From positions 1-61,136 of the forward strand of contig CAYWNA010000053.1 of the NCBI GenBank assembly GCA_964459305.1: a stretch of 61,136 nt of DNA, in the 5' to 3' direction. Source of the stretch: CAYWNA01 sp964459305. Lineage in GTDB: Bacteria; Planctomycetota; Planctomycetia; Pirellulales; Pirellulaceae. The notes under the pieces were generated by a model. That model was not told the origin of the DNA. It made no database searches and saw only the letters and a program-made list of their open reading frames with translations. The translations under genes and the position numbers were made by a program. Of the stretch, positions 8,636-17,387 are shown piece after piece (position 1 is the first letter of the stretch; each line of letters opens with the position of its first letter).

Positions 8636-9785
8636 ATGACTGCGACCAAGGTACTGCTACTCCTATCAGCCATGGGCGCTGTGTTCGTCACGGAGACCGC
8701 ACTGGGGGAAACCGCCGACGCGATCTATCGTGCTTCTGCGCGTCGGGCGACGCTTACGGCGTGGTTTGGATATGGGAGACGGCCACGGGCGAAGTCGACT
8801 TGACGTTTGACACGACCCACGTTCCGGGCGTGATCTTGGTTGATCGCGGCGTGGTAGTTGCCGCCACGTGGAAGGATGGCTCCCAAGTGGGCGGCCTGCG
8901 CGGCGTGGACCGCCGCCGCATGACGTTCTCGCTGGCCGAAGGGACCGTCGAAGCTTTCGATCCGACAAACGGCCTTCGGCTTTGGTCGTTGGACACGCTA
9001 GCAACGTCGATGCGCAGCGCCGAAGGCGTCGTCTATCTGTTAGACCGCAAAGGAGCTGATCGGTTGGAAGAACTTGGGACGAAGAAACGCCGAGGCGAAA
9101 ATGAGGAAATCCCGACGCGGCCGGAGCAGACTGTGGTCGCCGTGGATTTGAAATCCGGCAAGGTACTGTGGACCGTTGGCGCCGACGTGCTCGGCACGGA
9201 GGATCCGCTCAGAATGGACGCGGCCGGATTGGGCGTGGTGACCGTGTCGCACAACAACGGAGCGAAGACCACCGCGTTGGCTGCCACCGATGGCAAAGTG
9301 CTTTTCCAGGTTGCGGCCAATTCATATACCGCCTTCTTCGACGGAGCGATCCACCTTGGTCCCCACCAGTACGATCCCAAGACGGGCGAACGAACTACCC
9401 GCTCAGCGTTTTCTCTGGGCAAGACCATTTGCACACCCAGGTACTATGTGAACGACATCATTGTCAGCAACCGCGGCTGCGGTTACCGCGTTGACGGAAA
9501 ACCGGCCAGCTACCGCGGCGCGCGCGGCGGGTGCCTGTTTGCGTCGATCCCGGGTCGATCATCGTCTGTCCCAACGCCGTGGTTGTCGGCGGCGGCATTT
9601 ACGGCGAAAACGATGAAGGCGCCCAGGGGTTCGTCCAAGTGCTGTCGATGGACAAGGGCGAGACACTCGGCGAATGCACGCTCCCCTCACCGTTGACCTA
9701 CAACGGCCTGGCCATGGCCGCAGGCCGCGTCTACGCCACTTTTGCTGACGGTTCCGCGGCCTGCCTTGGCGACAAATCAGAATGA
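8636..9785 (+). pseudogene. Secreted PQQ-like beta-propeller gene with two frameshifts
   Basis: The gene begins MTATKVLLLLSAMGAVFVTE, a signal peptide, and then must change frame near 8720-8740 to continue as CASGDAYGVVWIWETATGEV. A second frame change near 9540-9555 is needed to reach IIVCPNAVVVGGGIYGENDE and the C-terminus GSAACLGDKSE. The middle frame has typical PQQ-like repeats: TVEAFDPTNGLRLWS, VVAVDLKSGKVLWTVGAD and ALAATDGKVLFQVAA, each with the A-x-D-x-x-x-G-x-x-x-W pattern. Family members are secreted or periplasmic propellers of unknown ligand. The two shifts mean either a recent pseudogene or sequencing errors. At about 380 residues it is also short for planctomycete members. Confidence 0.7.
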
Positions 9786-9843
9786 CTGGAGTATCGTTCT
9801 CCAATAGTGCCCTGCATTCGAGGTTATGCAAGACACGGGTGCC

Positions 9844-9904
9844 TGGGGTCGAGCACAGCGAGCCCCCAGGTGAACAAGCTCTGGGGGCTCGCCGCTCGAC
9901 CCCA
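9844..9904. repeat. Palindromic dispersed repeat (family I)
   Basis: Arms at 9844-9869 and 9881-9904 are nearly exact reverse complements (TGGGGTCGAG...GAGCCCCCAG) around an 11-bp loop. The element lies between the convergent ends of the propeller pseudogene and the repeat-tail protein, so it could also serve as a bidirectional terminator hairpin. Confidence 0.75.
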
Positions 9905-9945
9905 GCCACCCTGGACCTTGCGTCTTATCTGCAACGTGGCTTAAC

Positions 9946-11788
9946 CTAGCTCGGCTTGGGTGGATCCGGTTGAGGCGCGTCTGGTTGAGGTGNNNNNNNN
10001 NNNNNNNNNNNNNNNNNNNNNNNNNNNNNNNNNNNNNNNNNNNNNNNNNNNNNNNNNNNNNNNNNNNNNNNNNNNNNNNNNNNNNNNNNNNNCATCTGGT
10101 TGAGGTGCATCTGGTTGAGGTGCATCTGGTTGAGGTGCATCTGGTTGAGGTGCATCTGGTTGCGGCGCGTCCGGCTTGGGCGCGTCCGCTTGTGGAGCAT
10201 CCGGCTGAGGTTCGGGCCACTTGAGGTCGCTGGCGGGAACCTCGATCGGCGGTTCGGTCGGCTTGGCCACAGAGACGCTGGTATCGGGGTAGAGATCCCA
10301 CAGGTTGTCATCTGGATTGACGGCAACCTTCAATGTCATTTTGGGTGTGTCGGCCAGTTTTCGGGCTTCCTTCCCACCACCGCGATCGAAGCGGATATGG
10401 ATCGGAAATTTACTGTCGTGTGTCTTTGTCTCGTTCGGGCCGATGGTGTAGTTCTTGTCGTCGGCGATATAGTTGAATGCGCTGGGATTGCCGGCGTTGT
10501 CGATCGTCAGCGCGAACAGCTTCTGCTTGAGATCCCAACCATTCTCGGTCCCAAGGAAGTAGTAGGTTCCGTCAGGCAAGGAGTAGCGTGCGGTTCCAAG
10601 ATTCGGGCCTCGGTCGAATTCGATGATCCACAAAACGCCTCCGGGTAGCTTCTGCGAGTAACCGGCCTGCATTTGATAGTTCCGTCGCTGGCGCGACCCT
10701 CTTTGGCTCAGCAAGTAATGCACGGCTACCTGGTTCGCGCCGGGGTTCCTCAACAGTGCTCCCGTGTTCATCGGCCTGACGTCCAGACTCGGAGCGTTCG
10801 GGAGCGGGCTGCCCACGACGACTGGCACGCCGATGATTTGGCCAATCGTGCCGGTGACCATCCCCATCACGCCGATCCCACCCGTTCCGAACACGACCGT
10901 GCCATTGGGCAGCACAAACCATTGCCCGGCGGGTAGGAAGGGGTTGTAGATAATCGGGCGCGGCCCCACGGGCCAACCGATGCCGCCGATCGGCAGGCCA
11001 CCGACTGGTGGCTGTGCGAGCGACAGGATCCTGCTGGATAATGCAAGTTGGCTGAGCCCTGCCCCCATTGCAGAACGAAACCCGCGGTCTTGGAGAACCT
11101 TGGGATTCTTCACGTTGCCCGCCTTGCCTGCGTCAATGAGCGCGCGGACCAATTCGTTCGCAAGGGCATCCGGAATGGGTTCTCCTTTCCGGATCTTCTC
11201 TTTGATTTTGTCCAATACCTTCCTGACGCCAGGATCGTCTACCCCCGCCTTCGCAAGCAATCGTTCGATATCTTTAATAGCGTTCTCCGCGTCTTTTTTC
11301 GCCTGATCACGAACCTTTGCGAGCTGTGCGAGAGACGCTTGCTTTCCTCCGGGAGCCGGGTTGTGAGCGAGGTTCGCAGGAGGTTTCGGAGGCGGGGCGT
11401 TCGGGTGAATCCCCGATGGTTGGAACGATGGCGACGAGTTGGAGCGCGGTAACGAGTTGGAAGGCGGAAGCACATTTCCCGGCAGGGTCCCCATGTTCGA
11501 CGGTTCAACGCGTTCGACGTTGGGCGGATAGACACGCATCCGCCGCAAACCTGGGCGTGGAACAAACGTATCGTCTCGTGGAACGAAAGTACCTTCTCGC
11601 GGCTCGTTCACCACAGGAGGAATCAGATTTCTGATCATGCCGCCGATGTCAATGCCGCCTCCACCGTCGTTCGTCGGCGCCCCTTCGCTGGTGTCCGTAC
11701 CGATGATCTGGGCATCGACGACATTGACGCCAGCGAAGCCGCACACAATCAGGCTGAGAACCAGCGTAGGAATTGATAGGTGTCTCAT
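9946..11788 (-). CDS. Secreted protein with C-terminal PQPDA tandem repeats (contains assembly gap)
   Basis: The start at 11788 (MRHLSIPTLVLSLIVCGFAG) gives a signal peptide; the upstream in-frame ATG is less suitable. The mature protein has a Pro/Asn-rich N-terminal part, a helical segment (KKDAENAIKDIERLLAKAGV), a Gly-rich region (PVGGLPIGGIGWPVGPRP) and a beta domain near residues 350-450 (YYFLGTENGWDLKQKLF, with NYTIGPNETKTH). The C-terminus is repeated Pro-Gln-Pro-Asp-Ala from a 15-bp repeat. A run of 100 Ns interrupts the repeat. Downstream of the gap the frame that continues the PQPDA pattern ends PQPDPPKPS with TAG at 9946, so that is taken as the true end rather than the TAA at 9941. 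Function is unknown; the tail may span or bind the cell wall. Confidence 0.65.
9978..10160. repeat. 15-bp tandem repeat array interrupted by a gap
   Basis: Units of TGCATCTGGTTGAGG (plus-strand reading) are repeated head to tail on both sides of the Ns. On the minus strand each unit encodes Pro-Gln-Pro-Asp-Ala. The assembler evidently failed to resolve the copy number, so the real array is longer or shorter than shown. Confidence 0.85.
9993..10092. other. Assembly gap (100 Ns)
   Basis: Exactly 100 ambiguous bases, the conventional placeholder for a scaffold gap of unknown size. It lies inside a tandem repeat, which explains the break. Reading frame across it is not meaningful. Confidence 0.98.
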
Positions 11789-11955
11789 CAGCGCTACCCT
11801 CTCTTTTCCGAAAAGATTGTTGAAATCGCCGGTCGACCTTCCGCACACTACTCCATCTTCACATATGTAGTGAAAAACTCAATAGTAATTGTCACCATCC
11901 CGTCTAATTGGGCGCAGGGAGAGAATTACGACATGGCGAGGATGCATCGACAAGA

Positions 11956-12029
11956 CTTGTAGCTGAATTGGCAAGAATTCAGATGGATCAGGCTTCCACT
12001 GCCTGAATTCTTGCGAATCCAGCTACAAG
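11956..12029. repeat. Palindromic dispersed repeat (family C, copy 1)
   Basis: Arms of 27 bp at 11956-11982 and 12003-12029 pair with two mismatches. The right arm contains CTGAATTCTTGCGAATCCAG. A related element occurs at 54221-54283. It sits between the sulfatase stop and the upstream region of the repeat-tail gene. Confidence 0.8.
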
Positions 12030-12047
12030 CCCTTTCCAGCGCCCCGT

Positions 12048-13589
12048 CTAATCGGCCAGCAAGTTGAGCAATTCTGGATACCGGTCGTCGGTATCGCCGA
12101 TTCGGTTTCTGAGCCGGGCGAGTTCGGCCTTGAGCTGCCGGACAGTCGCGGCGTATGCGGGATCGCTGTAGACGTTGCTCATTTCGTGTGGGTCTTTGCG
12201 GAGATCGTAGAGCTCCCAGTAGGGCGAGGTCGGCTCGCGCACGGCGCCTTTCGCGTCCAGCGGCAGTCCGTAGAAGAATATCAGCTTGTGATCTTGCGTG
12301 CGAATTCCGTAGTGGGCCGGATTGTCGTGGTGGGCCATGTGCATCCAATAGCGATAGTAGGTGCTGGTCGGCCAGTCGCTGGGGACCGGGCCACCCTTGA
12401 GAATCGGCAGGAAACTGCGCCCCTGCATCTCGTTGGTGGCATCGGCACCAGCCATGGCCAGCAGCGTGGGCGCGAAATCGACGTTGTTGATGATGGCGTC
12501 GACGGTGGTTCCTGCTTTGATCCATTTCGGATACCGAACGAGAAACGGCATGCGCAGCGACTCTTCGTACATCCAACGCTTGTCGATATAGTCGTGCTCG
12601 CCCAGCATGAAGCCTTGATCGGCCGTGTAAACGATGATGGTATTATCCAACTCGCCGGTCTTCTCCAAGTGATCCAGCAGCCGGCCGACATTGTCGTCCA
12701 CGCCTTTCACACTGCGGAGGAATTTCTTGAGATAGCGCTGATAAGCCACACGGGTGTATTGCCCTGCGGGCAAATCGGCATCCACGAACATGTGATGGCC
12801 CATGTTGCGCCGCTCGTTGCGTGGACCCACCGACGTCCCGAACAGCGGCCTGCCTGCGGGACCGTGACCGGCCCGGTTCCACAGGCTCGCGGGTTCGGGG
12901 ATATCGACGTCTTCGTACAGCCAATCGTAACGTTCGGCGTTCTCGAAATTGTCGTGCGGCGCCTTGAAATGATGCATCAGAAAGAACGGCTTGTCCTTCT
13001 GCTTGCGCGTCTTGAGCCATTTCAACGAGATGTCGGCGATGGCATCGGACGAGTGTTTCGAATCGTAACCCGCGACTCGCCACGTGTTGTCCGGCCACGG
13101 CTCCGGCCCGCGAACGCGGAAAACCGGATTGAAGTAAGACCCCTGGCCGGGCAGCACGCAATAGTAGTCAAAGGCACCCGGCTCGTTCTTCAGGTGCCAC
13201 TTGCCGACCATGGCCGTCTCGTAGCCGGCCTTCTTTATTGAGAGCGCCAGCGTCTGCCGTTCCGGCGTCAGGCCACCGTTGAGCGTGCGCACGCCATTGG
13301 TGTGGCTATACTGGCCGGCCATGATCGTCGCACGGCTCGGCACACAGATTGAATTCGTACAGAACACATTCGCCAGCCGCGCACCTTCGCGGGCCAACCG
13401 ATCGATGTTCGGCGTGGGATTCAACTCTGACAACCGCCCGCCATACGCACCAATGGCATGGGCCGCATGGTCGTCCGACATAATAAACAGAATGTTGGGA
13501 CGTTCCCCGGTCGCGGCAGAGACATTTGCCGACCAAACTCCAGCGAGCGCAACCACGGCAATCGCCGATATGAAGATGACCTTACTCAT
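12048..13589 (-). CDS. Secreted type I sulfatase
   Basis: A 513-residue protein with a Sec signal peptide (cleavage near VSA-A) and a GAGG ribosome binding site. It is a formylglycine-dependent sulfatase: NILFIMSDDHAAHAIGAYGG gives the metal-binding Asp pair (D39-D40), and the signature C82-VPSR contains the Cys that is converted to formylglycine, followed by GKWHLK. Later blocks IIVYTADQGFMLGEHDYIDK and MPFLVRYP supply further metal and substrate residues. The family hydrolyses sulfate esters of polysaccharides; planctomycetes carry many copies for use of sulfated algal or mucin glycans. The particular substrate cannot be named. It lies 48 bp downstream of a broken glutamate dehydrogenase gene on the same strand. 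Confidence 0.92.
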   Translation of the reverse strand: MSKVIFISAIAVVALAGVWSANVSAATGERPNILFIMSDDHAAHAIGAYGGRLSELNPTPNIDRLAREGARLANVFCTNSICVPSRATIMAGQYSHTNGVRTLNGGLTPERQTLALSIKKAGYETAMVGKWHLKNEPGAFDYYCVLPGQGSYFNPVFRVRGPEPWPDNTWRVAGYDSKHSSDAIADISLKWLKTRKQKDKPFFLMHHFKAPHDNFENAERYDWLYEDVDIPEPASLWNRAGHGPAGRPLFGTSVGPRNERRNMGHHMFVDADLPAGQYTRVAYQRYLKKFLRSVKGVDDNVGRLLDHLEKTGELDNTIIVYTADQGFMLGEHDYIDKRWMYEESLRMPFLVRYPKWIKAGTTVDAIINNVDFAPTLLAMAGADATNEMQGRSFLPILKGGPVPSDWPTSTYYRYWMHMAHHDNPAHYGIRTQDHKLIFFYGLPLDAKGAVREPTSPYWELYDLRKDPHEMSNVYSDPAYAATVRQLKAELARLRNRIGDTDDRYPELLNLLAD

Positions 13590-13637
13590 TGTGTACCTCG
13601 TTGATGCTTCGGAATACCAGCGACGCTTACGGTCGCC

Positions 13638-14254
13638 CTATATCTCTCTCCCAGTGAAGTAACGAACCGTGCCTTGCGACGCGATGGCCTCGCCGATTCG
13701 GGTTAGCGCCAAGGCGTATGCGGCGGTGCGCATGTCGATGTTTTTCTCTTCCATGAAGTCGTAGATCACGTTGAACTCGCGGGCCATGATCTCGTGCATC
13801 CGGCTGCGGACTTCATCGAGGGTCCAGTAGTAGCCGCCTTTGTTCTGGACCCATTCGAAATAGCTGACCGTGACACCGCCGACGTTGGCTAGGATGTCGG
13901 GCACGATGAGTTTTCCTTTTTCGTTCAAGATCCGGTCGGCGTCGCTGGTGATCGGGCCGTTGGCGAGTTCGACGATGATGGGTGCCTGAATCCGATCCGC
14001 GTTCTCTACCGTGATCTGGTTTTCCAGTGCGGACGGGAGCAGTAAATCCACATCCAGTTCCAGCAGTTCTTCGTTGGTGCCGTGAATACACGCAGCGATC
14101 CATCGTCCATGCGGACGGGGATTGAAACCTCCAGAACCTGTTTCGGGTGCTTGAGTCTTTCGACCGCTTCCTCGTCAATTTCGGCATGCTCAAATGCACG
14201 GTCCAGCCTGCGGATGGCATCGTCGAAAATGTCGCGATCCTGATTGTTGGACAT
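13638..14254 (-). pseudogene. Glutamate dehydrogenase with large internal deletion
   Basis: Two pieces of one Glu/Leu/Phe/Val dehydrogenase lie in different frames. The N-terminal piece from 14254 (MSNNQDRDIFDDAIRRLDRA) covers about 59 residues through VRMDDGSLRVFT. The C-terminal piece begins about GTNEELLELDVDLLLPSALE and continues through IVPDILANVGGVTVSYFEWV to the end at 13638, about 148 residues. A normal enzyme has about 410-420 residues. The missing middle holds the K-G-G-I-R substrate motif, the catalytic Lys and the Rossmann NAD(P) motif. The junction is near 14084, and the two halves are out of frame, so no active enzyme can be made. Whether this is a real deletion or an assembly collapse cannot be decided here. 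Confidence 0.8.
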
Positions 14255-14609
14255 TGCGCGTTTCCCGGAGTGTTGAATCCAATTCCCGTCCAGTTGATTG
14301 TACCATGATGCGCGGTTGGAGATTAGGGTTGCGGATGAGCCAGTCTGCTCGTTTGTCGGCTGGAGCACAGCCTTTAAGCTGCGTGGGACAGGCTGAAGCC
14401 TGGACTCCAACAACGGACCGGTGGCGCTTTGCACAACGCCGTGATAGCCGAATGGGTCAAACGGTGGGTGGCAGTGCGATAAGATGAGAGAATAGCTATG
14501 TTCTTGATTCGATGGATGCTATCATGATGGTCAGCGTGTGGCGTTTTGACGAATCGTCGTTTTGACGAGCCTGCATCAGCGTTCTTTCGCCTCACCATTG
14601 GAGGCTGCC
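14255..14609. other. Divergent intergenic region with decayed two-hairpin repeat
   Basis: No coding region is supported. Bases 14361-14408 hold a two-hairpin element: CAGCCTTTAAGCTG at 14368-14381 and CAGGCTGAAGCCTG at 14389-14402, flanked by TGGAGC and GGACTCCA. The architecture resembles the element inserted in the gene at 18282-22028. The remainder probably contains promoters for the dehydrogenase remnant and the PilT-like gene. Confidence 0.5.
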
Positions 14610-16097
14610 ATGTCCAAAGCGAGTCACCAGGTTTTCAAACGGATCATCTTACACAACAAACTTCTCTCGGAAGAGGAAACGGATGCTTTGTTGGCCGAGG
14701 TAGACGATCCTGAGCTGGCATTAAAGCGGTTGGTCAAGAAAGATATTCTCTCGGAGAAAAAGGCCGAGCAGTTTCTGGCCGTCTACCGAAAGCAACTGGA
14801 CAAGCTGTTCGCCGATCAGCTTGACTCGTTCCTTGACGACGAGCCCGCCAAAAAAGCCCCGGCGAAACCGGAAAAAGAAGTTCCACCAGAGCCCGCCGAA
14901 CCGGAAGCGGAAAAGCCGGAGGAAGCTGCGGAGGAACCGGCCCAAGCGGAATCCGAAGCCGATCCAGAGCCCCAATCCGAACCCGAGCCGTCGGTCGAGG
15001 TCAGTGGGGAGATCAAGCCTTTGCCAGATGGCGGAGCGGAGTTGATTCACTGTCTGTTGCAGGATGCTCGCGACGCAGGCGCATCGGACCTGCACGTCAA
15101 GGCCGATATGGTCCCCGTGATTCGAGTCAACGCCACACTTCAACCGCTGCCGCGCCCGCAGCTTTCGGTCGATGTGTGCGAACAGTCGTTGCTGGCGATC
15201 CTAAGTGAGGAACAGCGCGAGCACTTCCTAAGCACGAACGACCTGGATTTCTCCTACGACGGCGGCGATGGGCTGGGACGGTACCGCACCAACTACTTGC
15301 GGGAGCACCGAGGAGTGGACGCCATTTTTCGGCCGATTCCCGAAAAAGTCCCCTCGTTCGAAGAATTGAATCTGCCCGATCGGGTCAAACGCTTCACCGA
15401 CTACCGAGTGGGCGTCGTCTTGGTGACTGGTCCCAAGGGAAGTGGGAAGACGACGACGCTGGCGGCCATGATCGACACGATCAACTCGACGCGGGCCGAA
15501 CATATCATCACTGTGGAAGATCCGATCGAGTTCGTTCAGCCGTGTAAGGTGGGGCATGTCAACCAGCGCCAAGTCGGCGTGCATACGAAGTCGTTTAGCA
15601 ACGCGTTGCGTTCTGCGCTGCGCGAGGCGCCCGATGTAATCATGGTGGGCGAAATGCGCGATCTGGAAACGACGTCGTTGGCAATCACCGCCGCCGAGAC
15701 CGGGCATCTGGTCCTGGCGACGCTGCACACACCGGACGCGATTCGAACCATTGGCCGCGTGTTGGACGTTTTCCCGCCCAAGGAGCAGCCGCAGATCCGG
15801 GCCATGCTGTCCGAATCGCTACGAGGCATCGTTTCGCAACTGCTGTTGCCCAGTGCCGACAACTCGGGGATGGTGTTGGCGTTAGAAATTCTGGTCAACA
15901 CACAGGCGATCGGGCACCTGATCCGCGAAGAAAAGGTCCACCAGATACGAGGTCTGATGCAGACGGGCAAGCAGTATGGAATGGTCCTGATGGACGAATC
16001 GCTGATCCGACTAGCGAAAGACGGACGAATCTCGAGAGAGGTTGTGCTGTCGCGCGCGGAAGACCTGAAGATGGTACAGAAAGAGCTGGCGGAATGA
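14610..16097 (+). CDS. PilT-like ATPase with acidic Pro/Glu-rich N-terminal extension
   Basis: A 495-residue protein; the ATG at 14610 is preferred to 14562 because it starts a conserved-looking helical domain. Residues 1-75 form a charged helical domain (LLSEEETDALLAEVDDPELA). Residues about 79-135 are a low-complexity Pro/Glu/Ala linker. Residues 140-495 are a PilT/VirB11-type secretion ATPase: ASDLHVKADMVPVIRVN, Walker A GPKGSGKTT (274-282), Asp box TVEDPIEFV, Walker B VGEMRDLETT and His box ATLHTPDAIRTIGRV. PilT powers pilus retraction in the cytoplasm. The extension and linker are not present in standard PilT (about 345 residues), so this may be a regulatory paralogue. A canonical PilT gene follows 89 bp downstream. 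Confidence 0.85.
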   Translation: MSKASHQVFKRIILHNKLLSEEETDALLAEVDDPELALKRLVKKDILSEKKAEQFLAVYRKQLDKLFADQLDSFLDDEPAKKAPAKPEKEVPPEPAEPEAEKPEEAAEEPAQAESEADPEPQSEPEPSVEVSGEIKPLPDGGAELIHCLLQDARDAGASDLHVKADMVPVIRVNATLQPLPRPQLSVDVCEQSLLAILSEEQREHFLSTNDLDFSYDGGDGLGRYRTNYLREHRGVDAIFRPIPEKVPSFEELNLPDRVKRFTDYRVGVVLVTGPKGSGKTTTLAAMIDTINSTRAEHIITVEDPIEFVQPCKVGHVNQRQVGVHTKSFSNALRSALREAPDVIMVGEMRDLETTSLAITAAETGHLVLATLHTPDAIRTIGRVLDVFPPKEQPQIRAMLSESLRGIVSQLLLPSADNSGMVLALEILVNTQAIGHLIREEKVHQIRGLMQTGKQYGMVLMDESLIRLAKDGRISREVVLSRAEDLKMVQKELAE

Positions 16098-16186
16098 GAG
16101 TGCAGACGAAAGAAGGCGTTTGCGCTGATAACCAATGACAAAATTCCAATGACCAATGCGAGAGTCGCAATCAGGGGGACTCCACC

Positions 16187-17248
16187 ATGGCACAACTCGA
16201 TCACCTGCTGCTGAACATGCAGGAAGTCAACGCCTCGGACTTGCACATGGTCGTTGGCCAGAAACCCAAGTACCGAATCGATGGCGAAGTCAAGAAGGTG
16301 GAAGAGCACGACGTTCTGACCGACGACTCGCTGGCCGACTATCTGTTCGAAATCTGCAACAAAAATCAGCGAAAGCAGTACGAAGAGAACCTGGATTTCG
16401 ACTTTGCCTACGGCATCGAAGACAAAGCCCGTTTCCGCTGTAACTACTTCTTCCAGCGCACGGGTTACGCCGCCGTGATGCGGCTGATTCCCACCAAGAT
16501 CCTTACCTTGAAGGAACTCAAGCTGCCCGCAGTGCTGGAGAGGATGACTGAGCTGCAATCCGGATTAGTTCTGGTGACAGGTCCCACCGGCAGTGGCAAA
16601 TCGACGACGCTTGCGGCCATGATCGACTACGTCAACCGCCGTTTCAGCAGGCACATCGTGACGATCGAAGATCCAGTCGAATTCGTCCACCAAAACAACA
16701 AGTCGATGCTCTCGCATCGCGAGGTCGGGACACACACGAAAACATTCGCTTCGGCTTTGCGGGCCGTCACACGCCAGGACGCCGACGTGGTGCTGGTGGG
16801 CGAAATGCGAGACCTTGAGACGATCGGCTTGGCGATCAGTGCGGCCAGTATGGGTACGCTGGTCTATGGCACGCTGCACACAAACAGCGCCCCTAAGACG
16901 ATCGACCGAATCATCGACGTGTTTCCCAGCGACCAGCAGGCTCAGGTCCGCACGATGCTGGCCGAATCGGTCAAAGGCATCGTTGCCCAGCAACTGCTTC
17001 GCCGCAAGGGCGGGCGTGGCCGAGTCGCCGCGAACGAGATCCTGCTGGGATCCCACGCCGTGTCTAACATCATTCGCGAAGGTAAAATCGAAAAGATCGT
17101 GTCTGTGTTGCAATCAGGCAAGCGCGAAGGAATGCAATCCATGGACGACGCGCTGGAAGAGTTGCTGCGGAAGGATGTGATCGAAGGCGAGGATGCCTAT
17201 ATGAAGGCCGCCGAGAAACGCCGCTTTGAGCAGTACGCACCGGAGTAA
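16187..17248 (+). CDS. pilT: Type IV pilus retraction ATPase PilT
   Basis: A 353-residue protein of the usual PilT length. Motifs in order: NASDLHMVVGQKPKYRIDGE, Walker A GPTGSGKST (132-140), Asp box TIEDPVEFVHQ, Walker B VGEMRDLETI, His box GTLHTNSAPKTIDRIIDVFP, and a C-terminal VSNIIREGKIEKI segment typical of PilT. It is a cytoplasmic hexameric ATPase that depolymerises pili, or in some lineages acts in type II-like secretion. The preceding gene encodes a longer paralogue in tandem, and the two may form mixed or sequential motors. No pilin, PilB, PilC or PilM gene is in the window. A strong hairpin follows the stop by 35 bp. Confidence 0.92.
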   Translation: MAQLDHLLLNMQEVNASDLHMVVGQKPKYRIDGEVKKVEEHDVLTDDSLADYLFEICNKNQRKQYEENLDFDFAYGIEDKARFRCNYFFQRTGYAAVMRLIPTKILTLKELKLPAVLERMTELQSGLVLVTGPTGSGKSTTLAAMIDYVNRRFSRHIVTIEDPVEFVHQNNKSMLSHREVGTHTKTFASALRAVTRQDADVVLVGEMRDLETIGLAISAASMGTLVYGTLHTNSAPKTIDRIIDVFPSDQQAQVRTMLAESVKGIVAQQLLRRKGGRGRVAANEILLGSHAVSNIIREGKIEKIVSVLQSGKREGMQSMDDALEELLRKDVIEGEDAYMKAAEKRRFEQYAPE

Positions 17249-17283
17249 GTGCGCGCACCACAATACACTACCGCAACGTGAAT

Positions 17284-17340
17284 CGTGGGATAGGCTTCCA
17301 GCCTGTCTTTTCTCCCGACAGGCTGGAAGCCTATCCCACG
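17284..17340. repeat. Perfect 24-bp inverted repeat (family D), terminator-like
   Basis: Arms at 17284-17307 and 17317-17340 are exact reverse complements with a 9-bp loop. The right arm ends GGCTGGAAGCCTATCCCACG. It lies between the convergent pilT and XRE-regulator genes, so it may terminate both transcripts, although there is no clear T-tract. The sequence style is that of a dispersed repeat. Confidence 0.85.
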
Positions 17341-17387
17341 TAACTCGGTAACTATTGTTGTGCGCGCCCCAAGAGCTTAGAGACGCC

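Noticed and set aside
9944..9945. Stop TAA at 9941-9943 as the end of the PQPDA protein
   Set aside because: It requires reading in frame through 100 placeholder Ns; the repeat pattern itself continues in the frame ending at 9946.
10100..10648. Plus-strand frame with repeated LRCIW residues
   Set aside because: It is the antisense reading of the PQPDA tandem repeat and has no other support.
12186..13241. Plus-strand frame of 351 codons opposite the sulfatase
   Set aside because: It is antisense to a sulfatase with complete catalytic motifs, with no signal or domain of its own.
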